DNA from: Nematostella vectensis
Taxonomy: Eukaryota > Cnidaria > Anthozoa > Actiniaria > Edwardsiidae
Assembly (NCBI RefSeq): GCF_932526225.1
Contig: NC_064046.1
Coordinates: forward strand, 4,030,001-4,094,000
Direction: 5' to 3'
Length of the DNA stretch: 64,000 nucleotides
The position numbers and the translations under genes were made by a program. Shown here piece after piece: positions 23,729 through 35,200 of this stretch (position 1 is its first letter; every line of letters begins with the position of its first letter). The notes under the pieces are model-generated. The model was given only the letters and a program-made list of their open reading frames with translations. It made no database searches and was not told the origin of the DNA.

Positions 23729-23736
23729 CTTTATTT
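23729..23736 (-). terminator. polyadenylation signal of the SOCS-box gene
   Basis: On the - strand this reads AATAAA (complement of TTTATT at about 23730-23735), roughly 25 bases past the stop at 23759. Confidence 0.45.
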
Positions 23737-23758
23737 ATCAAGACCTGTCCTCACCTCA

Positions 23759-24889
23759 TCATGTAGCAAGCCCTGAGACCTCAAAAGCTGCCATATTCTC
23801 TGCCTTGTGCAATACATACATCTTTATGGGGAGAGGGATAGGAAGTTCCTTAACTTTCCTGATAAAATCTGAATGCATGACATCCCTAATAACCATGCGA
23901 CAAAGCTCTCGTAGAGAGCCTGTACACTTCTTGGGCTTGTAGTCATAGACCTTGATAAGATTTGTGTTATTTTCATTTACGCTGACAACCAACTGTCCAA
24001 GATGATTTAACCTTATTTGGCCAAGTGGGTCTATATCTGTTGCAATCTCCTGAGCCCACAAGCTTTCAGTATCCAGGAGTGCTATTCCATCTTCATTGAA
24101 CGCTACAATTACATGGTCTCCATCATATGCTATACCACTCACTTTTACCAGACACTTTAACTCATAATCAATAACAAACCGTCTCATAATCTTTTTCAGG
24201 GCAGAGTTATTTGCTGAATTTACTGTCGCATTAAGTGGTTGATCTACATCTGGTCTAGCCCTTTGAAGATGTTGCTCTTTAAGCCATGTAAACTCGGATG
24301 TGAATACTATAGATTCACCTAGACAAATATACTTATAGTTGTTGATATCTGGTTCCAAATATACCTCACCCTCCTCAAGGAAATCATCTGCAGGGCTCTC
24401 TCCTAGTAATTCACCTCTCACTAGCTTAACTTTTTCCCAATCAAAGAAAAGTTCTCGAATTTCTTCACTATTATTTCCATCTTTCCCAACAACCACTAGT
24501 GTTTTTTCAGGCGTGACATAAATACCCATGGAGAATAAAAGGCCGAAATCTCCCATACAAAACTGATACGCATCAAAACCTTCATCTTTCCTGATCAATA
24601 TAACAATCTTCCCAGGATTGGTTAAGCTAACAATGCAGATTGAAACTGCTATTATATTTTCAGACACGAAAGCCAAATCTTTTGCGTACGACACCATTTC
24701 ATTGTCGATATTGGCAAGAACTTTGCAACATGCTGGGTCCCACAGATAAACACCACGGTTTGATAATGTGGCAAAGAAACCCGAAGTTGGGTTATAATCA
24801 GAAGTAATAACATCACCTTGGATCTCATCTGGAATACGTATTTCCCGAATAAGATTATCTGGAACGGTTAGTTTCTTTGCTTGTTCCAT
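23759..24889 (-). CDS. intronless beta-propeller-like protein with C-terminal SOCS box
   Basis: ATG at 24889 to TGA at 23759 gives 376 residues in one exon. Residues 1 to about 320 have repeating short strands ending in hydrophobic-D-x-aromatic turns (GVYLWDP, VAFNEDGIALLDTES, IRLNHLGQLVVSV), like a degenerate WD40/propeller fold. Near the end, SLRELCRMVIRDVMHSDFI and then LPIPLPIKMYV match the SOCS box: an SL..LCR..IR BC-box for Elongin B/C, followed by an LPLP-type Cullin-5 box (here LPIP). Proteins built this way are substrate receptors of ECS (Elongin-Cullin-SOCS) ubiquitin ligases in the cytosol. The propeller would choose the substrate, which cannot be guessed. The lack of introns may reflect retroposition. 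It points the same way as the CAP genes at 26567-38281. Confidence 0.65.
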   Translation of the reverse strand: MEQAKKLTVPDNLIREIRIPDEIQGDVITSDYNPTSGFFATLSNRGVYLWDPACCKVLANIDNEMVSYAKDLAFVSENIIAVSICIVSLTNPGKIVILIRKDEGFDAYQFCMGDFGLLFSMGIYVTPEKTLVVVGKDGNNSEEIRELFFDWEKVKLVRGELLGESPADDFLEEGEVYLEPDINNYKYICLGESIVFTSEFTWLKEQHLQRARPDVDQPLNATVNSANNSALKKIMRRFVIDYELKCLVKVSGIAYDGDHVIVAFNEDGIALLDTESLWAQEIATDIDPLGQIRLNHLGQLVVSVNENNTNLIKVYDYKPKKCTGSLRELCRMVIRDVMHSDFIRKVKELPIPLPIKMYVLHKAENMAAFEVSGLAT

Positions 24890-26566
24890 TTGTGCCGCGT
24901 TTTCAACAAGTTCAACCTAACAATCAACAGTTCAAATTTTGTTAAGGTGTTCCACCAGAACAAGAGTGGGATTAGGCCCTAGTTTTACTTACACAGGCAA
25001 CCCAAATGAAAGACTCGAGATTCCTCAGATTCACACATTTCGTACAGATGAATGCTTGTCCGTTCTCTTGAATTGTTTTCAAAACGTACGATTGAATGCC
25101 CCAAATTAAGCATATTCCCAAATGCAAATTCTCAAATAACAAAAGAAAATACTATGTTTAGATCAACTGCACCTATATTTCGGCTGTTTACAATAGCCTT
25201 CCTCAGTATTTTCTCATGTTACTAGTCATATTGTATCGAGAATCTAGTTTTGACAGCACAAAGAAATGCTTGAGATTTATCTATCATAGCTGTCAACTCA
25301 CCAGCATTATACAGGTGTAGATTTTGGACCTCACGTAAGCATAATTTTTGTGAGAATGTTCATACATTCTCTGTTTTCACCCGCATTGGCTCTCTTGGGG
25401 TTTTTCACGTATTTAATGTATTTCACCCGGGGAGGGAGGGGGGGGGGGGAGGGTGGGAGGGAGAAGGGGGAGGGGGCTGTAGGGACAACATTGGTTCGTG
25501 TTTGCATGCTAAAAATCGAGCCCAAGTTGCCCCGCCCGGGGACGGCCAGGATGAACGTCGCTTTGTAGCCTCCCCTTGTTGGTCGGAAAGTAACAAAAAG
25601 GGTCGACACGCATGCGCACTTTAGGCAAAGTTGTCCCTAACCCCGGGAAACTCGGGTTGGCAACTCTGTGCCTATGGTTATTCCTACCTTCTAGACCGAG
25701 AAAGGTCGGGCCCTGGAGACGAGTGCGGACATTGTTCACCCCCCCCCCCCCCCCCCCCACCCCGACCCACCCCTCCTGCTGCTCTAATATCAAACAGTCA
25801 CCCTTACAGGAATTCCTTACAGGGTGGGTACAGACGCTAGTAGGTGCGAAGCCAGGATTTGCTGAGAGGGAGCGGGGCGCAGTCAAAAATATCATATCCA
25901 ATAGATAGAGGATCCTTTAATAAGGAATGATTAACTTTTTTGGGCCAGGGGGGGGGGGAGGTGCACCCCGTGCACTCTCTAGGTTTTCACCTGGTGAGGT
26001 AGGTAGGTATGATTTATACTTTTAAACTTTCCTCTAAAATCGTTTTGACGAGATCAAAACATCTCAATAGGCCATTCCAGCTATAAATTCGCACGCGCAT
26101 TGCCATAGAAACCTACCTCAACTACCAGAATGCAGCGCGCGCTTTTTAAAGCTTGCACCACACGAAGTGCGTACTGCATGACGGCAATTGAAGTGAATAG
26201 TGAATGCGCATGGTCATACCTGGAATGGCCTATTGCAGTGAGAAAATAAATGTATAGATGATTAAATTGTTATTTATTAAAGAGGCATATGGTTACAAAA
26301 AATGTTTAGGCGCAATTCTTCACAGTGGGAACTCGAACAATCGAATATGCGGATGTTAAGACCCCCTTTTTTCCTTGCAGCTATAACACAAATGTGCCTA
26401 ACTGTGAATTTTCAGTCTAAACTTGTCCCCAGGTGTCTCTCACATTTTTTATAACATCACTTGATTTCCCGCTTGATTTCCCGTCGTGCTCCAAGAACGT
26501 CCGCCATTTTTTAATCGGAATAAGTAGAGTTTGTCGAGAGTAGCCTGGGGGCGAGGATCATTTCAG
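24890..26566. other. intergenic, with G-rich and C-rich runs
   Basis: G-rich tract about 25429-25477 and C-run about 25739-25760, both long enough to make spurious Gly- or Pro-rich open frames and possible G-quadruplexes. A second G-run is at about 25949-25958. No exon recognised. Confidence 0.55.
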
Positions 26567-29500
26567 TCAATGCGTTTTGCAGTCATTCTTACTAAAGACC
26601 CCTTTCTGCACGTTTCTCGTATAAGCTCCGTCCCCAGGATCAAAATTTCCTTGTGGATAGTACCGTACAACAACGTATGCGCAGGTTCCTGTCATTTCGG
26701 ATTTCTTTGCTATTCCAATCCCAATTTTTTTGCTGCCTTTCCATACCATCTGAGTAAAGTGGTTGGCGCCGGGTTGGGGTCCTCCGCTGGCAAAATCGTA
26801 CTTGCAAACCTCGTTATACCTGATGGAGAACCACATGGCGTTTTTAATGAGTATTAATGAATGATCTAAAAGAGCGAGCGGGACACCTGTGGCAATCTAA
26901 AACATTTCAATCTGGGTCCATCGGGATGGCAGCCCGTGATAAACAAAAAATCTGCAAGTTTGAAAACTAGCGCAGTCCTAGGGAGGTAAACAAAAAGCGA
27001 AAATATCATTGGCCAATCTAAGCTCCTGCAACCAAGTAACACAAAGAATCCGCTTCCATCGGCTAATTGGAATAAGTAACTGACAAAGTTTCAATAAAAT
27101 AAAATCGTCAATAAAGTATCCGACTTCATTTGTGCATGTCTATTTCTAAGTGTTCTTGCAAGGCCTTTGTTTTTTTTCTAAAATTACAAAGAAATTGTCA
27201 AGAAGGGGCGTGGCTGTTCTCCTCAAATGTGCCCCCCAGTTTTCCGATTACGACCGTTACGACCCTGAATTATAAGCGACAACGAGCAACTAAAAAAGAG
27301 TGACATGCAGTGTTCAACAGGCTTTACCATTTATTGATAGCGTCGTTGATGCTAGCGTCCAGTCCCTTGCCGCAGACTATCGTCACACTCTCCCCTTGCT
27401 CGGGACGTTCGCTGTACCCAGAATGCACCAGCGTGTCAAGATCGGCCATCTTCTGCGCATACTCCTGTGCCTGTCGACTCATGTCGCAGCTCAGCGACAT
27501 CGCGGTCGCGTTATGCAGGGCGCGGTATTTGTTATGTGTTTCCATGACGCGCTTCATGACTTGTCCATCTTGAAGAAAACAGCCTATAAGAGAGAGCATT
27601 GACGTTGTTGAGCCACAGTACATGTAGGCAAAGAATATAAATAGTTGTATATTGATTTTGGCGCTATTAAAAGTAAAATAGATTAAGAACTAAAATAAAA
27701 AATCGTAAATAAATCGATTGAGAACTAAACTTTATTAGCGATAAATACAGCACATACAGGGAAATTCATTGTTTATAAATCGATGACAATATCGTTGAAA
27801 TATGAGAAAGCCAATGTGAACTAAATGATATGAAGATTTATACCATTCAGTGGCGCTTTTGTTGGGAGTTCTTAAAAATGCAAAATTTCAGCCTGTAGGT
27901 TCTTAATCTCTAAGTTCTTTTATACAGGTTTTATTTTACTCTATATTCACGTACCGTTGGGTGTGGGTGGTGACGCTGGGCATATGCAGATGTTGAACAG
28001 TCCCTCTTGAGCTGGTGCAGGCTTTGTAGTTGGGATCGTCGAGCTGACAGGCGTCGTAGTTGGCGGCTTGGTTGAATTATCTGCCGCTATAGGTTGTATC
28101 GTTGGCGTCGTTGTATTTCCGGTCGCCGGCCCTGTCGTAGGCGTCGTTTGAGTTGTAGACTCGATCGTTGGCGTCGTTGTAACTTCAGGCGTCATAAGTT
28201 CTGTCGTTAGATTTGATGCCTCTGTTGTTGTTGGGGTCGTAGGCTTTATCGCTGACGTCGTTTTGTCTCCAGACGTCGTAGGCCCCGTCGTTAGATACGC
28301 TGTATTATCGGCTATCGTTGGTGTAGTAGGCGTAGGCTTTGACCTTGTTGAATGCCCTGTCGTAGATGTCGTGGGCTCTTTCGCTGGCATCTTTCTACCT
28401 CCAGACATCGTTGGGGTCGATGTGTTATTCGATGTGATAGGCCCTTTTGTTGGTGTCGTAATATTTCCAGGCGCTGCTGTAGAAGTTGTAGCGGCAGTTG
28501 TAGTCGCTTGATCTTCTAGTGTAAGCTTCATGCTTAGTCTTAGCCCTGACTTGCTGATTGAGAAATCACCTTCCCCGACTCCGTTTGGAATATGAAACTT
28601 AAAACTCCCTGTTCGTTTAATTAAAGGTTGTGTACGCCGAAGAAGCATTCCTCCAACGTGCCTAGACATTTGCCTCCTTTTGAGGCGTCTTCTTAAAAGT
28701 TCGCGCAAGAATCGGTCAACTAATTGCTTACGTGTCGAAACTTTTAGAGAAGATTCTTTGTCAGGCGTGTTTTCCTTTTTCTTAATGAGACTCTGTCCAT
28801 GTAACAGCTTCAGATGATTTACCTTTGACTCCTTTCTTTCCATTGCAAGTTGTTGCTTTAGGTTTTCTATTTGTTTTTCTCTGCTTAAGTGTTGAGCTTT
28901 TTGTTTCAGCCATTTGTTCTCTTTAGCTGTATGTTCTCCGGTAATAATGCCGGAGACTTTCTCACCTTCAGTTATGTGTTTTGAACCTGATCCAATTGGT
29001 TGTGCCATTGTCTTTGCCAATCTACTTCCCAATACCGCACCTCTTTCTGGTCCCGTGATCGTTCTGAAGCCCGCTGATGATCCCTTCCCGTGAATCACCG
29101 GATTCTTCAAGTAGAGTTCCCTTAACAAATTCTCAAACACGCCGTTCTTCTTCAAATTCGCTATCATATATTCCTTACTCCAAAGTCGTTGCAAATTGTT
29201 TCCAAAAGAACGGGACGCTTTATGAAGATCGACAGTCCTTCTTGGAAAATCATAATCTTCTCTTGGAGAGGTTTTCAGGGTTCCGAACAGATGTTGCACC
29301 GAGGGCATGTTCATCATGACGTCATCGTTGCGCCGCACACCGATTGGTGCATTGATAGAGGTGACTAAAGACAATATATAATAACTGTACTTTCTTCTGA
29401 GAGTGCATATTAGCCATTTTCAACCTCGTAACTAAGGGCGCGTTTTTTTTTTTTTTCTATTCGAGTCATTCTGCTACGGGTAGCAGAATGGGTGGAATTG

Positions 29501-30085
29501 CCTTTATTCCATTCCGGAATAGGAAAGCGGGATAAACGAACGCGCGCTTTTTCTATTCTAAACATTCTCATTCCGGAATCACAAGTAAAAAAAATATATA
29601 TATATATAATTATTTGAAATCAAAGTATTACTCGTTTCCCTTGAAATGTGTTATCATTATAGAGAGCCAGGATAGTTAAGTGATACGGGATCCGCCCCAG
29701 TGGACTGGGGTTCAATCCCAGATCAGGCCAGCTCGGGATTTGAGGTAAAAACTTGGCTCTTTACATTTGGGACTTTGTATCCCTTGTCTTAAGAAAATTA
29801 AGCCGGCGGTCCCGTTCTACTCAAGCTGCATTAACCTGTAAAGAACCGCTGGGGACCCTGGCCCGTGGTACCATCTTCAGTTGTTGTTGTTATTGCTGCT
29901 GCTGCTGTTGTTGTTGCCGTTGTCGTTGTCGTCGTTGTTGTTGTTGTTGTTGTTGCTGCTGTTGTTGTTTTGCCGTTGTTGTTGCCGTTGTTGTTGTTGT
30001 TGTTGTTGTTGTTGTTGCCGTTGTCGTAGTCGTTGTAGTTGTCGTTGTTGTTGTCGTTGTTGTTGTTGTTGTCGTTGTCGTTGTC

Positions 30086-30116
<31 letters not shown>

Positions 30117-30528
30117 CCCTGAAAATACTTTTTAAATTTGGCTCCACAGTGAAAAGCCTTTTTTTATGCCCAGGTTAGTACATTCAAATTTTGATATCAT
30201 TTCCTTATATTACGAAGAAAACCGCGAATCTGTTTCTTTGATAAAGAAAGAGATTCATGGTTTTGTGGTATTACTAGATAAACTAAATACAAACTGTAAA
30301 AATAATTATTGTTCTAAGTAGGCGGTGTAGAAATAAATTACCACAGGGATGAAGTGATACTGCTCGAAACGCCAACGAATCTACTTTTTCAAAGATGCGA
30401 TTAACCACTTCAAACCTGAGTTGATTTATTTCCCTTCATGGTTGTTTGGTTTCACAATAACTTAACGTACCTCTCACAGCAAATAACTCAAAGGTCAACA
30501 GCAAGGCGACAAGAAATTTGTCTCCCAT
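26567..30528 (-). CDS. secreted CAP-superfamily protein with Thr-rich stalk (paralogue 1)
   Basis: Four exons on the - strand: 30528-30471, 29364-27955, 27583-27328, 26819-26567, with phases 1, 1, 2, giving 658 residues. Exon 1 is a signal peptide (MGDKFLVALLLTFELFAV). Exon 2 encodes a basic region with a helical Lys/Gln/Glu-rich part, then a Thr/Pro-rich mucin-like stalk of about 150 residues (runs of TTTPT). Exons 3-4 form the CAP (CRISP/Antigen 5/PR-1) domain: HNKYRALHNA, then VHSGY, GES, WYNEV, NHFTQMVW, YYPQGNF. The four CAP-tetrad positions (His, Glu, Glu, His) are all present, though the usual GEN reads GES. It ends CKTH without a hinge/ICR domain, so it is GAPR-1/PR-1-like rather than a full CRISP. 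Likely secreted and O-glycosylated; the role is unknown. Tandem paralogue of 32245-38281. Confidence 0.75.
27044..27170. repeat. dispersed repeat family copy in CAP gene 1 intron
   Basis: GAATCCGCTTCCATCGGCTAATTGG followed by AATAAAGTATCCGACTTC-like words, matching the family consensus seen at 4835 and 40104 in part. It lies between CAP exons 3 and 4. Confidence 0.45.
29670..29872 (+). mobile_element. tRNA-derived SINE candidate
   Basis: GGATAGTTAAGTGATACGGG resembles a polymerase III A box, and GGTTCAATCCC (29709-29719) matches the tRNA B box (GGTTCRANTCC) at a tRNA-like spacing. The flanking arms do not form a clean cloverleaf, so it is not called as a tRNA gene. The body continues to about 29872 and is followed by a (TTG)n tail, like the simple-repeat tails of SINEs. 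It lies in intron 1 of CAP gene 1, antisense to it. Confidence 0.45.
29879..30118. repeat. interrupted (TTG/TCG)n trinucleotide array
   Basis: About 80 triplets of TTG with interspersed TCG, CCG and CTG, in intron 1 of CAP gene 1. It creates long Val, Cys/Leu and Thr/Gln homopolymer frames on both strands; none is a gene. Confidence 0.9.
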
Positions 30529-30911
30529 TGTAAACTCGCCCTATCCTTCAATCAACAGCGATTACTTCAAATTGCCATTACCTTAAAATGGCTGTTCTTA
30601 TTTGTGATCTTAAATTTCTGGTATAAAACTGTGTCTTGTTTCTCTGAGGTTTTTATTGAAGGCGCGAGTTTTTACACGCCTTTGGTTAATGGCGTGAGAC
30701 AGGAAGGTGCTCAGTGGCCCTCGACATATGAACAATAGCGGTACTTGTTCGAGCCATGCTTTAGTATTACGGACACATCGTGAAAAGCACGCTACTTATA
30801 CAAAGTTTTGAGAGCGAATCAGCTTACGATAATCATATTTGATTGACGAATTAGGAGAATTCTTTCGTGCTTTCGTTTTCCTCGCTTGTTGACTACGTGA
30901 GGTTAATGTAA

Positions 30912-31493
30912 GGCCCCGTCTACACGTATACGGAATCGAATGTATCCTCAATTTTTTCTTTCCGTAATCGAAATGTTTCCCGTCCACACGTAGCATAATC
31001 GTATCGTTATCGCCCGTCCACTCGTATACGGCGACTCTGTAATCGCTCTAGCTTTACACATTGCGACGCCATCTCGTTTTATTCTACGGTTAGAGACTAA
31101 GTAGGATTTTGACGTCATCGTAATCGAAAAGTTACGGATTCAACCGTCCACACGGATTCCGTAATCGAAAAGATTCGGATTCGACCGTCCACACGTATAC
31201 GGAATCGTAGCGTATTCATTTCCACCTGCTACACCAGCTTCACCCGCTACACTACCTTCACTAGGTACCATTGTCTACAGCACACCAGCCATATTAGTGA
31301 CACCAGCATGGAATCGCTATATTCGTGACGGTAGTCATAGAATTATAACCCGTTTCGTTCCGCTTTTGTTTGCGGATTTAAAAGGTTGCGGATTCGCCAG
31401 CGTAATCGTCGTATACGTGTGGGCGATAGCTGTATCCGAAACATAAAATATAGTTGCGGATTCATTCGATTCCGTATACGTGTGGACGGGGTC
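30912..31493. mobile_element. inverted-repeat element (GGCCCCGTCTACACGTATACGG)
   Basis: The left end GGCCCCGTCTACACGTATAC is mirrored by GTATACGTGTGGACGGGGTC at the right. Inner copies of CGTCCACACGTATACGGAAT-like words occur at 30968-31060, 31140-31160 and 31185-31210. About 580 bp, no transposase. The ends resemble hAT-type MITEs. Confidence 0.7.
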
Positions 31494-31530
31494 GTGGACG
31501 GTGTCTCGCATCCTTATTCCGCACGGTAAT

Positions 31531-31692
31531 GCCTAGTGCACACTAGCGACATATCGACATAACGACATGGGCGCGCGCACTTTTATTTTCGACATAACGA
31601 CATGGACATAACGACTTTTATGTCATTATGTCGGGATAAACATAGCGCGCGCCCATGTCGTTATGTTGTTTTGTTGCTAGTGTGCACTAGGC
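31531..31692. mobile_element. palindromic MITE (GCCTAGTGCACACTAGCGAC)
   Basis: GCCTAGTGCACACTAGC at the left is matched by GCTAGTGTGCACTAGGC at the right. Repeated GACATAACGACATG words sit inside, mirrored by CATGTCGTTATGT. 162 bp. Confidence 0.7.
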
Positions 31693-31931
31693 GTAAAACT
31701 TAATTGATTAAATATACTATTTTTATTTTCCAATGAATTATTACTCAACACTGATACCCCTGTTTGTTTTTCAGATGACATCGTTTTCAAATGAAAAGTA
31801 TTAAAATTTTAATAGGGATATTTCGTCCATCACCCAAACCTTGATTGTCCAAACGTCTGGTTAACTGTGGTTAACCATTATCTTCCATTAAATTAGGTGC
31901 CGTTTTGCCGTTTTCGTTCTCGCAATAAACC

Positions 31932-31993
31932 AAGTGTGAGAAAGCACCACTTCCATCGCCTGATTTGGGAAACTATTAAGATAACTTTGATCG
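31932..31993. repeat. dispersed repeat family copy
   Basis: GTGTGAGAAAGCACCACTTC then ATCGCCTGATTTGGGAAACT, a clear match to the family seen at 4835 and 40104. Confidence 0.5.
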
Positions 31994-32244
31994 AAACTGC
32001 TAAATAACGTATAAAATTTCTTTAATTAATTTGTCTTGGAATTTGGAACAAAAGCAAAAACTGTAGCTGACAATGGCGTTTAAATCAATCCCCCTGGAGG
32101 GTGGTCTTCTTCGATTCCTTCTAGGGTCACATTTCTGGTGAGAAGACAAGTAAGCATTCCTCTCTCTCCCCATAAACAATCGTCCAGGGGTTACACAACT
32201 GCTTAAACATTGTTGCACGCTTCCTTTGCCAGTGACAAGCTCGG

Positions 32245-35200
32245 TTAAACATTATTACAATAGCTGGGGTCAAATTTTCCGCGAAGAACTTTCTCCTTGA
32301 ACTGGTTGTTGAAGTTCCCCGGTGGTCGGTACCTCCCAACGACGAACACGCAAGGTATGCCATTTAATTTCCCCGTCGCTTTTCCCATACCGAGCTCAAT
32401 ACTGTCGGTCCACACAACCTGGGTAAAATGACCGGTCTCCATAGCGAAGGCGCCATTATTGAAGTCATACTTGCAGACCTCGTTATACCTTGAAGAAATA
32501 AGCACGTGAATGCGTAACATTTCTAACAATGAGTCATATGTTTTTTTAGAAGGGAATTTAATCAACGACAAAGGCAACACGAACGGCGACGGCAGAAAAC
32601 AAGTGAAATTCAAAGAATCAGACGTGAAAAACACTCGGAAATGGATTCCGTCTGATACATTTCTGTCTTTGTCCTTCAAACTACAACGTGAAAACTCCAA
32701 GTTTCACGGTCTAAAGAGGACGGGGACGTGTGCGATAAAACTAGACTTTCCTTGTTCGCTTTGTTGGAAATATGATTCTAGGCTTGTCAATAGTTTTTTG
32801 GGACTACAAAAGCGAGTGAATTTGATCAAACCAGTTTAGAATTGAGCGCAAAGCGTGAAAGGTTTTTCGGGGGTTACGTTATCCTTGCCATCATCACTGC
32901 CGTAGTTGCTTAAATTCCCTAGACACTGTGTTGTGTGGTATGGCATGGTGTCGTGTGGTTTAGGGGCAGTGTTGTCTTGTGTGGTGTCTCACATGGTGAT
33001 GTAGTACGACTTTATGTCAGTGGCGTAGTTTTTGTTTATCTTGGCTCTCACCAGCCATACCTTTGTCATTAAATCATGCCAAGAAATTTCGAAATAATCA
33101 TCTAAAAACAAAGTTTTATTCATCATTCACATCTAAAATACCCCAATCGCGTCCCAAACTCAGCCGATGGAATTTGATACTTTCTTCAACATTTTGCTAG
33201 GATGATAAAACGGCGGCTAAAAGAGACTATTCAACGTTGCATATCCCTCACCAGTTAGTGACAGCCTCTTTGCCCGTTAGAGGCACTCCGAACGACTTGC
33301 ATCCCACGGCGAGGTTCTCGCCCACGTCCTCTCCCCGCTCACCGCTGGAGGAATGCTGCAGTGCACCTAGATTTGCGATCTTTTCTGCATATCCCTTTGC
33401 CTGCAAGCTTAGCTCGCGGTTTAGCGTCATGGGAGGCGCGTTGTGAACTTGACGGAAGTTGTTATGAGTAAGCAAGGCCTCTTCCTCAAACTCCGCATCT
33501 CCTAGAAAATTTCAAGTTATACGTCAACGTCCAATGCGAAAACAGTGGTACCTCTATTAAGCGGCCATCCCGGGGACCGTGCTAAGTGATGTATACAGTG
33601 GTACCTCTATAAAGCAACCACCCTTGAGACCGTGCCAAGTGATGTATACATTGGTACCTCTATAAAGCAACCACCCTTGAGACCGTGCCAAGTGATGCAT
33701 ACATTGGTACCTCTATTAAGCGGCCACCCTAGGGACCGTGCCAAGTGATGTATACAGTGGTACCTCTATAAAGCAACCACCCTTGAGACCGTGCCAAGTG
33801 ATGTATACATTGGTACCTCTATTAAGCGGCCACCCCGGGGACCTTGCCAAGTGATGTATACATTGGTACCTCTATTAAGCGGCCCCCTGAAACCGTACCA
33901 AGTGATGTATACATTGGTACCTCTATTAAGCGGCCCCCTGAAACCGTACCAAGTGATGTATACATTGGTATATCTATTAAAAGGCAACCCTGGGGACCTT
34001 GCCAAGTGATGTATACATTGGTACCTCTATTAAGCGGCCCCCTGAAACCGTACCAAGTGATGTATACATTGGTACCTCTATTAAGCGGCCACCCTGGGAC
34101 CGCACCAAGTGATAAAGTGATGTATACATTGGTACCTCTATTAAGCGGCCACCCTGGGACCGTACCAAGTGATGTATACAGTGGTATCTCTATTAAGCGG
34201 CCTTGCCAAGTGATGTATACATTGGTACCTCTATTAAGCGGCCACCCTAGGGACCGTGCCGAGTGATGTATACAGTAGTATCTCTATTAAGCGGCCACCC
34301 TGGGGACCTTGCCAAGTGATGTATACATTGGTATATCTATTAAAAGGCAACCCTGGGGACCTTGCCAAGTGATGTATACATTGGTACCTCTATTAAGCGG
34401 CCACCCTAGGGACCTTGCCAAGTGATGTATACATTGGTATATCTATTAAAAGGCAACCCTGGGGACCTTTCCAAGTGATGTATAGATTGGTATCTCAATT
34501 AAGCGGCCACCCTGGAACCGTACCAAGTGATGTATACATTGGTACCTCTATTAAAAGGCAACCCTGGGGACCTTTCCAAGTGATGTATAGATTGGTATCT
34601 CAATTAAGCGGCCACCCTGGGGACCTTCACAAGTGATGTATACATTGGTATATCTATTAAAAGGCAACCCTGGGGACCTTTCCAAGTGATGTATAGATTG
34701 GTATCTCTATTAAGCGGCCCCCTGGAACCGTATCTATTAAAAGGCAACCCTGGGGACCTTGCCAAGTGATGTATACATTGGTATCTCTATTAAGCGGCCA
34801 CCCTGGAACCTTACCAAGTGATGTATACAGTGGTATATCTATCAAAAGGCAACCCTTGGCTACCCCTTGGGTCATGCTAATTGGCCGCTTGATTGAGGTT
34901 AGCCGTAAGTATAACAAGGCAATGGAACTGGAAAAATATGGTTCAATCTCCTCAGTTAATGTCGCGATCAGCTGCAGGCGAGTACAGGCGAGTGGATGCG
35001 CACCCCCTTCCCCCCTGGCGACCAAAAAGTGGATCATTTCTTATTAAGGAATCTTCAAATAAAAGTTAACCACGTCCTCTTGGACATGGAAGGTGGTAGT
35101 CTGCTTAGCAGCCGCTTTACAGGTTCCACTGTATTGTCGAGAAAACAAGAAAACACGTAGAAAACAATGCTTGTGGGGCAGACAATGTTTTGTCATATGA

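Larger units (their letters stand above)
30529..32244. other. intergenic region between the two CAP paralogues
   Basis: Apart from two MITEs (30912-31493, 31531-31692) and a dispersed-repeat copy (31932-31993), no exon or promoter element stands out. No TATA box was found at a convincing distance from the ATG at 30528. Confidence 0.5.

Noticed and set aside
29753..30178. Poly-Val, poly-Thr and Cys-rich ORFs
   Set aside because: All come from the TTG/TCG trinucleotide array in a CAP gene intron.
33791..34636. ORFs with VMYTLVPLLSG repeats
   Set aside because: Translation of the 53-bp satellite in different frames.
33541..34865. Possible CRISPR-like array
   Set aside because: Units are contiguous with no unique spacers, in a eukaryotic intron; it is a satellite. 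The same applies to the 28-, 31- and 33-bp arrays.
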